From positions 12,225,700 to 12,289,699 of the forward strand of contig OX421499.1 in assembly GCA_949126835.1 (NCBI GenBank): a stretch of DNA of 64,000 bases. The letters run 5' to 3'. This document shows positions 33,401 through 45,400 of the stretch, piece by piece. The DNA comes from Anisus vortex. Its lineage: Eukaryota > Mollusca > Gastropoda > Planorbidae. The translations under genes were made by a program, and so were the position numbers. The first letter of the stretch is position 1. Each line of letters begins with the position of its first letter. The notes under the pieces are model-generated. The model did not search any database and was not told where the DNA came from. It saw only the letters and a list, made by a program, of their open reading frames with translations.

Positions 33401-36400
33401 TAATTCGATTGGACGACGGGAAGTGGTCGAAAAATGGATGCAAAGTTTTGCAAGCAAGCAACCAAGCTGACAGACAGACAGTGTGAGTTATTAGAAAGGG
33501 AGTAAAAAGTATTCTTTTCCTTGTAATAAAATACAAACGTAAACATTAGTACTAGGTATTATCAGCGTTTATCGGGGTTTCAACGAAAAGATCTGCAATG
33601 TATAACTTAGTGTGTTGGTGGGTAGATGTGCCGTTCCCATTTCGGCACTGGCTATTCTTCTATTATTCTATTAAAATCACTAGTGTGAGTGAGTGTGTGT
33701 GTGTGTGGGGGTGCTTTTAGAAAGTACATGTAATCTTATTACCGAAAAAGGCAAAACATGGAAACTTTGGTAATTGTGAAGTATCTGAATTGGGCTGTAG
33801 TTTTATTTAAAACAGAATCTCTGTAGCTGTCTCTAAGTTTGCATTAACGTTCTGTTGCTTACTATAAAAAAAAAAGTAAAGTATCCCGTCGGACCAAATT
33901 TATCCACAGAGCCGGTAAAACAGCGTTAGTCAGTTTCTGTAGCCACGGCACTGTGAGATCAGTACAATGCCCAGCCGCCTTTACGTTTCCCCAACCAAAG
34001 AAGTCAGGTACCCATAAGAGCTGGGTAGACCCAGGAACACCCACCAGAACCCGGGAACAAAATACTATCCTTCACCAGGATTCGAACCCTGGACCTTCGG
34101 TACGCCAGCCGAACTCGCTGCCTCTAGGCCACCGTGCGCTCATAAACAGTTCATATGGTAGAGATGAATCTTTATATTTATAAAACCAGATAATAGTTAT
34201 TAGAAAAACGTAAAGCGAAGTTGTTGAGGTATAAATTTTGATTAATTTAAGATTAAGAAGTTTAGAGCCTACACATTTCAATATAGATCTAATATATGTA
34301 AATTATGTTACTATGGTGGACAATTTTAAAAGTCGATTTGATCTTAAAATCACTAAATTCTTTTTTTTAAATTATCTGCCTACAGTCACCATCATGATAT
34401 TAAACTGTTATAGTACAAAGTTATCAGCCAGGCTACAAGTTATCACAACTGTTGCCAAATTGGCGGCACTTTTGGTTATCATTACAGGTGGCCTCTATAG
34501 GCTGGGAATCGGTAAGTTATTAGTTATCTAATTTCCTATGTTTATCTTTCTGTTTCTTTCTGCTTATCTATTTACATGCCAGTTAGTGGTAATGATGACA
34601 TATTTACCCATCTATCATCTATCATCCACCATCTATCATCTTTCTTAAGCCTTATATCATCTTTTACATTTAATCTATCATTTTTCATCCATCATTTTTC
34701 ATCCATCATTTTTCATCCATCACTTTTCATCAATCATATTTCATCCATAATTTATCATCTATCATCTTTTATATATCCTCTTTGATCTACCATTTTTCAT
34801 CTACATGTATAACTTATCATCTGTCATCTACCACCCATCATCTACCATCTATCTACCATCTCTTACCTATCATCTTCCATCTATCATCTTTTATCTATTA
34901 TCTATCCTCTATCTTATATCATCTATCTATCAGCAATCTTATTGCAATTTCTTATCGATATATCTATATACGAATCGGTTTTTTTTTTGTTTTTTATTGT
35001 TATTTTTCCCCTTTCTAAACAATTTAAATCTGGAAACTCTAATTATAACATAATAGAAGAACGCATATATAAAGGACCAACTCTGCTTGTATTTCGGTAC
35101 ACACACAAACACACACTATAAAAAAAGTATTTTTAAAAGTTTCCACTTTATTGCTTTGCCATATTGATATTTTATTACACCTGTATACTTGATGACTGGG
35201 CTTCCTTACACATAAGAGTCTATGCATAGGCATAGGCATCTGGGAATGGAATGGGTTGCCTGAACGAACCAGGAAAACCAGTAACATAACATTATTTAAA
35301 ACATGAATAAAAATGCAAGACTAGACTCAGACCAAGGATGATGAGCGTAGGAGGCAATAATCGTCTTTATATAAATGGAGCGCATGCAATAATGAAATAA
35401 GGATTCTTACTAGATGTCAGTATCATTTCCAGGTCATACTGAAGTTGTATCCACTGGGTTTGAAGAGTCAACATCAGACCCATCCATTATAGCTCTGTCA
35501 TTCTACGATGCTCTTTGGGCCTATGACGGTTGGTAGGTAGAGATTTAATATCACTTTGTACTTTGGGCCTATGACGTTTGGTAGGTAGAGAGTTAAAATC
35601 ACTTTGGGCCTATGACGGTTTTTAGAGAGTTAATATTAACATGTACTATTAAAAAATAATTGATTGATATTATTTTTAAAATGCTGAAAAAGGTCGTAAT
35701 TTAGGCAATCAAGTCAAGTTTCCATTTGCTTGGATCAATAAAAGCAATCTAATCTCTAACCTTACTTTGCCCAAGTGACGAATCATAGATAGAGATGTAT
35801 TGTAAACTTCAAGTTGGCCTAACAAATATATGCCACGCCTATTTTTCATTTGTCTCTTCAACATCCTTCCGTCTCCAGAGACGATAGGGCATCACTGTAG
35901 GCAGGGCCCGATTTAGATGAAAAGAGGCCCTAGGCTATTCCATTTATGAGGCCCTTTCACCTCCGATTTTTAAGTTTGTAAATTACATTAGAGATAATAA
36001 AATACATCATAACTGTGATATATATCAATATGTTAAATAAAACATGTTGTAATTGGTACTAGGCCTAACCTTTATAAAAAAATGTGTCACCAATAACCAA
36101 ATTTTAAAAAAGTCGAGAACACTTAGTTGGACATTTATTCTCAGCACCATATATAGTACTTGATGAACAATAAGAAATCAAACATAACACAGAACATTTA
36201 CAAAGAAACAAAATTCAAATAATGAAAATTGTTGAATACGAAAATAAAATACGCAATAAAAATTACCATATTTTCTATCTAATTAAATTAAATATATTCA
36301 ATACACTGAAGATTAAACCAAATTCGATTCAGGAAAATATATTTCATAATAATTCGCATTTAAAGTTTAAGTATGAATTATTATGAATTTTAAGTCTTAA

Positions 36401-39400
36401 AGTAAACCAAAAATGGAACTTGAACATAACCTTTCTTCAGTACAATTAGTGACTATTAAACTGAGAAACAGCCGTAAGATTAATTCCACATTGGGGAAGG
36501 CCACTTGAATATTTCTTTGAATATTATTTGATACAAGTCTGTGTGCGACAATGTGGAATTTTTTTAAGGCTTTTGCGTTTGTCTCACAATATGTGTGGAA
36601 ATAAAATAATTTTTCATTAAGATTTTGGTTGACATCTTCTGTGTATTCTTGCATTAACAGCTCAACACCACTTTGAAGTTCTACATTTGATAATGTAAGA
36701 TCGGCAATAAAGGAAAATATTTTCACTACATCATAATAAACAGAAGCTCTTCTTTCTAAATTTGATTCGAGTGCATTTAATATAGGAATAATTGATTTAA
36801 TCCTAAATTTATCCCATGAAGAGAGTTGGTAAGGCATCACCAGAGTCAGATGAATTTTCGTAATTCCCTTGCCTTTTACTTCTTATTATCCTTCTGGCAG
36901 TTATTCAGTATTTGGCAACGTGTTTTTTGCTTGTTGCTCAAGTGCATCAAAATCTTCCCTAATTTCACGTCAAATATCCAAAAGTGACCTGTATCAATCT
37001 GCACAACTACTATGTAAAATATCAGGGCTTTGAAGAATTGTAATTTCTCTTGAAAAATGTCTCAGTATTCGATTCCAGAAATCGAGCATAAACACGAATT
37101 CAAATTTTTCCATCTTATCTAAAAGATTGTTAGCCCTCAGTCTATAGGCATAGGCCTAATCTATAATAGACCTCCTTTAAGCCTATTAACTATAAGCTAT
37201 GTCACAATATTAAACATAGAAGAAAAAGGCCTTTGCTTATATAAATGTAACATATATTCTATATGCCATATAATAGGGCTATAAGGCTAAGGCATAGGGC
37301 TATGCCAAATTAAATTATATAGAATATAGTAGGCCTATGTCATATAGGCCAATATATATAGATTATAATCGTACCATTTATTTGATTTATAGAAAAGTGG
37401 TGATTAACCGATTGCATGAAATAATTAAGCGAATATGAAGGTAGGTTATGCTATATATTTGATATTTGCAAACTGATGCGTGTTTTCTTCATGAATTTTT
37501 AGTTATAGGCCTATTAAAATTATTGAATAATATTTCATGCACAATGAAATGACAATATGAATGTCTATAGGCCTATCATATTCAATATGTTCTTAGTTTA
37601 AGATCTCCATGTGTTTTTATGGTTTAAAGTTAAAAAACAACTATAATAACATTAAAAACCCCCAACGCCTTTAGTAAAATACTATATGGAAAGAAGAAAC
37701 AAAAATCTTTGTGCCCCCAAAAGAAATATATGTCAGTGAGTCTCAAGGCCACGCCCCTTTTCCGGGGTCAAAGTAAAAAGGTCTATAAAACTTTCGATTT
37801 TAATCTCAATTTTCCATTGAGAAAATCATAAGGAATTACTAAACCGGAGGTCTAGAGGACTTAGTGCGATCGGAAATTCCGAAACTAAGTGTTTCAAATT
37901 ATTAAATAGCAAAAATATCAAAGCAAGTGGTCTATCTTTATTATAGTCTTATATTATAGTTTGATCATAGACTATAATATACATGGAATGCTTGCTTTAT
38001 TTTATTATGCTATTATCTTTCTTCTTTTTTGTGCAATTCCCGATTCTAAATGAAGTAATTGTTATACAAGTTTCGTTTTATTAAATCGCATTTTTTTCGA
38101 CTTTAAATGAATACTTGTAGGCCTATTAATATATCATTGACTATAATTAGATGGACCGCCTGCTCTATTTTTAGAGCTTATGTTCTTTTTCTGTGCGCAC
38201 ACAACACTGATCTATAAATGTTTCCGCTCTGTACTACTTACGATTTTAATTTTTCCATTGAGAAAATCATAGCGATTAAATTAAACGGAACTTGTATATC
38301 AATAACTTTATTTCCTGTATAGCAATTACGTTATTTAGAATCGGGAATTCCGATCATCAGTGTTTCAAGTCATTATATAGCAGAAATACTAAAGCAAGCG
38401 GTCCATGTATATTATAATCTATGGTTTGATCCATAAGTTAATTGAAATTTAAGCACCATTTACCAAGTATGGCTTTATTCCTGTACACATAAGCTTATAA
38501 TAGATAACTAATTGTATACGTGTAAAATTATATGCATTAGGCCCACAAAATTAAATTAAATTAAGCCATTACATTCTAACTTAGAAATACAACACAATAG
38601 CAATCTATTACAATGCTAAGGACAAAAACAATATCCTTATCCCTTATGCGAGAACAAATGCGAGTGGCATCTGGGCATGGAATGGGTTGCATGAACAAAC
38701 CGGGAAAACCAGTAACTTAAACATCATTTAAATCACTAATAGAAATGTAGGACTAGAGTCAAACCACAGATGTGCGTAGGACGCAATAATCTTTTTTATA
38801 GAAGGAGCGTCTGTAATGTATAAGAAAAGAAGAAGATAAAATACATTTTTGTATATATTGATTTAAAGCATGTGTACTTTAAATATCACAGGAACAACTT
38901 AAACTTTGTAACTGAGGAACTTAAAAACCCATCCAAGTAAGTAAACAGCTGAAGCAAAGACTATAATAAGATGGACCGCTTGCTCTATTTTTAGAGTTTA
39001 TATGTTCTTTTTCCTTTCGCATCCAAAAACGCTGTCTTAAATGACTTCTACGCACCTACGTTTGCCTACATGTTTCCGCTGTATACAACTTTCGATTTTA
39101 ATTTTATTTAAATTAAACGGAAGTGTACAGTGCAAAAGGGAATCGAGAATTTCGAAAAGAAGTCATGCGGGTCACCAAAAAGCAGGAATATTAAAGCAAG
39201 CGGTCCATCTTACTATACTCTTTGCTGAAACAGACTAAACTAAAATAAAAAATAAAGAAAAATGGGATAAGCTCAATATCCGGGGTCGTCCACCCTTTTG
39301 CTAAATAGTTGAATATACGGTTGTGCTACTTTGCCATCAGTGCCTTTATAACAACGAAATGCCGTACTATCTCAAGGAACTATATGTTCCGTAAAGAACA

Positions 39401-42400
39401 CTTCGTTCTGCCGACTCCTCGCTTCTGGAAGAGCCCCGTTTCTCTCTGACGACCTTTGGCCTTAGAGCCTTCTTAGTATCCGGTCCGAAATTGTGGAATC
39501 AAGTTCCCATTCAACTCAGGCGAACAAGCTCTATTGTTATGCCTACTTTCAAAAAGAACTTAAAAACTTATTATTTCAATATTTACCTGAGATAACATTT
39601 TTAGACCCCTACTGTCTTACTTATAAGTTAGGTCGGTTAATGCTTCATTAATTTGATTTATCCAATGTTTGTAAAGTTTTAAGACATCAATTAGCTTTAT
39701 ATTCTTAGTCTATAGATTATATCCGTGTTCTTAGTTGTATGTCAAATGCGCTCCGAGCCTACATTATGTTTGTTTGCAGCGCTATACAAATATTATTATT
39801 ATTATTATTAGTGTGTCAAACTTTGTTTTCTAAATCATTCAGCGTGCCAACCACAGAATAGGTATAGAACAGAATGGGCAATCCCTAAATGCACAGTCAG
39901 CAAAATGAAGCTTGGATTCCCACATTTTCTTTTGACTCAAGGCATCGGTCACTAGAGACGCTACTATAGTAAAATGAGAAAGGCTTATTTATTACTGATA
40001 TCTTCTCTTAGCAAGCTTAGGACCAAAGCAAGTCTACTAATATTATTAAGTAATATGAGGTCATATTATACCTTTTATGGGCAATGGAACGTCAGGAGGT
40101 AACTGCTTTGATGGTAATAGATCTAAGTGCAGCTTTCGATACAGTAGATCATGACATTTTAGTATCTGTGTTAGAAGCTAAATTCGGCATCGAGGGACAA
40201 GCTCTAAACTGGTTTGACAGCTATTTAAGACAAAGAACCTGCAAAGTAAATGTTGGAGAAAAGTACTCTGAACCAAAAAAAATGACATTTTCAGTCCCAC
40301 AGGGTTCGTGCGCAGGGCCAGTGCTCTTTTTATTATATGCATTAACTATGCAAGAAGAAATTGTGCAAAACATAGATCTTCATGGATATGCCGACGACCA
40401 CGTCCTAAAAATAAAATTCATACCATCTAAAAATGAAACCATCGCAATTTCTGCTCTCGAAAATTGTTCAAGACAAATTAAAGTATGGATGGACAGCAAC
40501 AAGCTAAAAATGAATACATCAAAAACGGAATTTATTATGTTTGGATCAAAACAACAAATTAAAAAATGTCAAACAAACTATCTACTAGTCAACGATTCCA
40601 ATATTTAAAAAATCAGCTAAAATAAAATATCTTGGGGTAAGTTTAGATGAAAATCTAACCATCAAAGAGCTAATAAAAAACAAATGTAAATCTGCACTGT
40701 GGAATCTGCAAAGAATAAAAAGTATCAGGAATATTCTAACAAAAGAGGCTTGTGAGACCTTAATTGTAGGCCTGGTAATCTCTCATCTAGACTACGCGAA
40801 CTGTCTATACATTGGACTGCCAGTGTGTAATTTGAACAAACTACAAAGGGTCCAAAACATAGCTGCAAAAATTGTTCTAAACAATGAAGACAACTCAACA
40901 ATCTGTCTAAAAAAGCTGCACTGGCTACCTATAACACTTAGGATAAAATTAAAAAGTTTTGACAATACTCTATAAAGGCCTTCATGGTCAAGCTCCCCAA
41001 TACATGCGATCCATGGTCGAGCTGCACACACCGAGGAGGGAAGGACTGCGTTCGGACGGAATGTATCTGCGGCTCAAAGTGCCAGGCGTAGAAAGAAAAA
41101 CATTTGCAGCTCGCTCCTACAGCGTCTTAGCACTTCTGTGGTGGAATGAACTCCCAAACAAAATCAAACAAGCTGACACTATAGACATTTTTAAAACAAA
41201 ACTAAAAACATATTTTTTCAATTTATTTAATAACAGATGTTAAATGTAAAGCGCATTCGAAGACTTTGTTATGAATAGCGCTATATAAATATGTAATTTG
41301 TAATTTTTAATTTGTCACAAATGACCGTTGTTTAACCTTTACGGGGTCAGGAAAGCCATGTATTCTGACATGCTTATTTGTACGGTAATCAATCGTTTTC
41401 GCATCAGCCTTTGTACCTTTCGCCTGAAACATTAGCTTTGGGTGTTCAAACTTGAAGATTTGATGAAAAAGAAATTGTAAATAATCATAAATATATAGTG
41501 TGACCAGGTCCGCTGAGTTTAAACAGTATGGCGTCGGTATTACTTCCGGGATGTGAGTGCGCATTCTGTTCTATATTTATTCTGTGGTGCCAACAGCATG
41601 AAAGTCAACCAGCTCAAACACTTCTTTAAAATTTTATTTTAAAAGAAAATTTATTTAGCGCCTTAACAAGACCAAGGTCAAAAGCAAATGTAGGCCTACT
41701 GGTGGCCTACTTTATAAAGAAAATAGACAAGAGGTTGACATTTTATCCGGTAAATTAAAAACATTAACATTTTGTTTATCATTTATAGCAAATATTAATC
41801 TCATTACTGAACAGTACACAATAATGATTAATGTCTAAAAATTAAATGTAGTTCTTAAGATTTGACTTTGAAACATGGTTATATAAATTTAATCTCAGCT
41901 TTTCTGAGATTTTATTGAATGTGACTGAAGTTATACGATTATGGAGTACCAGGCATTTTAATTCAACGAAATAGATACTTAGTTATCATACAAAATGGGT
42001 TGATCATGCAATGTTTGAAAATGTACATATAAATTCTACGCTTTTAAAAAAAAAAAAAATTTTAAACTATTTTTTTTATAGTTTATTATTTTAAAGCTTT
42101 AATTGTAAGCTACTAATTTTCTTTTAATAAAGGAAAAAAAGTAGAAATCTTAACGCAAATAAATACGGTTTAATTATATCCCATTAATTAAATTAAAATT
42201 TCCAAATTTGAGTCTACAATGATGCCAAACAAGTTATGTTCTGTAATATAACTAATATTACTTATTAATTATCATATCTTTATACAAATATAAAATTCTG
42301 GTATTTATTTCAATTAGTAATTAGAGGTCTAATTAAGTCTAATTAGTTTGCTTTAAACATTTGTAAATAAATATGTTTGTGCATTAAGTTTTAAAGTTGT

Positions 42401-45400
42401 ATTAAGGAGTATTAAGGAGTCTATTTTTAAACATTAATTACATGATACAATGTTAGTATATAATAATAATAATAATAATAATCATAATAATGGTCATTTT
42501 TAAAGCGCTTTTATCCATGCTATTAAATTTAGCATGCTCAGTGCGCTCTCGGTGTGAATTGTAGTGGCACTTGTATTAGTATGTAAGGCACACAGCCACT
42601 AGCCAATGAGAAAGGTCTTTAAGCTCTTTTTGAAAGACTCTTTTGTCTCAGCAGTTGAGAATAGCATATGACCTTCTTAAACACCTTCCTTCCAGATTTT
42701 GTCGCAATTGGGCATGCCTATTTCTGGATGTTTAAAATTCAACTAGCATTTTAAAATGAAGGCAGTCCGCATCAATGTGGTATGAAAACATAAGTCCACG
42801 AATTTGAAAAGTCTTGCCTTTGTTTAGAAAACTCCGCATTAAGTGCTTCCACGTACTTCTGAAAAGGCCCAGCTATCAATCTTGGCGCGCCTTAAATAAG
42901 TGAAGTAGTTTCAATGTTTTGAAATTCGTTGTACAGCTATATAACATTATGTCCAGTTTCAATGAAAATCCATTCCAGTGGTCTAACGATTCAAGTACTG
43001 ACTGACCCCGTACTTGAAAATGCAAATTCAACTCATTAAAATATCTCGCTATGTCATTTAGAAATAATGGCTTTAACAGTCGTCCTCATTCAATACGATG
43101 AAAAAAAAAACAATTTTTCGTCAATTTTATTAAATGCGTCCATTCAAGAAATTAATTATATACCGCTTCTAGGTAAGAAACACTGTATACAACAGCAGAT
43201 CTCTTTATTCCGTATCACTTTCTTATAGAAGAAACTTGATTGCCTTTAAATCAATAAAAGGTGAGAAGCTGTAAAATTGACTATTTTAACAATAGATTCA
43301 ATCACAGATCGCAAGTCCAATGATGAGATCTTTGCACTTAAACTTTCATGACCACTCGACGTCCAATGTGATTTTCATGTGGTTTGCATTAAAAATTATC
43401 CTTCTTTAAGGACTGAAAAAAAAAATTGCTCTGCGTGCCAAATCTGGCACGCGTTACTTAGGTTGCCGACCCCTGCTCTATATCACCTTGTGTAAAATTG
43501 CTAAAGTCCGACAATTCAGATATTTTTATAATGTACACAAAAGGGGATAATTATTTCTTTAAAAAAATATTTTCAGCTTGTGTCTGCAGGCCACGATTGG
43601 GCTTTAAGGTATTCTAGTTTACTAAAGGTCACGAGGAGATTGTGCGGTTCAGATAACCAATCAGTTCCAATAAAAATATCGATGACAGGTGTGGTGTGAC
43701 CCTATTTATCTAAAAACAATCACCTTTCAAAAACAGTTTGTGGCCACTGGGTCTCTTTTCATTCAGTAGGCCCAGGGATCGGCAACTAACGGGACGCGTG
43801 CCAGGCACGTTTTAATGGCACGCGGAAGAAATCCCCAAAATAGTCGATTCAAGTCTTTTCTACAAGAAATTGAATGCTAGATAAGGATGACATTTAGGCT
43901 GTTGGCACGCTGAAAGAATTAGAAATATATATTTTTGGCACACTATTATCAAAAGGTTGCCGACTCTTGCTGTAGGCTTTAACTGAATCTATTCTTTCAA
44001 AGGTCATACGAAACATGTCTAGAGCAGTAGTGTGCTCACGCAAAACTGAACTTATCACTCTGCATCTAGACCTAAAGTAAAGTATCCCGTGGGACCAAAT
44101 TGATCCATTGGGCCGGTGAAGCAGCGTTCAGCAATTTCTGTGGCCACTGCATACTAGGGGATTGTGTGGCCAGCACCATGCACAGCCGCCTAGTGTCAGG
44201 TCAACTAGTGTCGTGTACCCATCAGAGTTGGGCAGACTCAGTGGCACCCTCAAGTCCGGGGGAAACATACCTAGCCTGCACCAGAATTCGAACCCAGAAC
44301 CTTGTTATTAAACATGTCCACCTGGTATTCTGACCAAAATTAGAAATAAAAAATTTAAGAGAAAAATTGGTGACGTTTTTTTTTAAGAAAAGAGGATGGG
44401 ACAATGTAATAGACTGGCAGGGCGCTGGGGTTTTCCAGTTCGAATCCAGTAGTGCCAAAAAAAAACAACAACAGTTTTTCAGGACTGTTCGAGGAATCTA
44501 TGTCTAGTATAAGAAAAGTAATATTCGGATCAAATTGATCACAGGGCAGGTGAAGCAGCATTCACCAGTGTCTGTGGCCACGGCAGTCTAGATGATTGTG
44601 TGGCCAGCACAATGCACAGCCGCCTTTACTTTACCCCAACTAATGTCAGGTACTCATCAGAGCTGGGAAGTCTCATTGAAACCCTCCAGACAAGGGTTAA
44701 GATCCTAGCCTTCACCAGGTTTCGAACCAACTCTTATGGCTGGCTTTCAGTCGATGGGAAAGGGGAGGGGGCAAAAAAAGCGGCGGCTACACCAGTCACT
44801 CGTCTGCCGAATCGAATTGATCTTTTAAATTCAGCCATTAAAAGGAGGGCTTTATTTTATGAGTTTAAAAAATCAGACTTTAAATGTTTTCAGAAATCTG
44901 CCAAGAGCCAATATTATCAGCATTCTAATAGTTGTAGCCATCTACTGTCTGACCAATGTATGTTACCTCACAGCTATGACCAAGTCAGAACTGTTGGCAT
45001 CAAACGCAGTTGCCATGGTGAGATGTTTGTTTATTATTTGCTCTTTGTTGTTGTTGTAACTGAAGTAATCTAGAGATACATAAAAAGCTCTCTGTGTGTA
45101 TTTAACCAATCAAATTGGTTTATTTAAATACACGTGACCTCCTTGCCTCATGTTTTAATTTTTCGATCTCGCGTCATACGTGTCTTGGCTAGCTCAGTGG
45201 TTAGCGTATCTGATTGACAATGTTTTATCTATATTTTTATGTCATATTGCTGAAATGATGATATTTAAAAATAAAACCGTCTTAAGCCTATAGTAATATG
45301 GCTGCCATTGGTTACCACTAGACAAAGTAAACAAACAGCACGGGCTTTTTGTCACGTGATTGAAAATGCTCTATTACAATGTCTCAACAGCTATGGGGAG

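Noticed and set aside
34576..35053. Overlapping frames rich in His, Ser and Phe
   Set aside because: Products of the ATCT/ATCATC simple repeat in intron 4.
41307..41564. 85-codon minus-strand frame in intron 6
   Set aside because: No domain, no splice context and no similarity to neighbouring elements.
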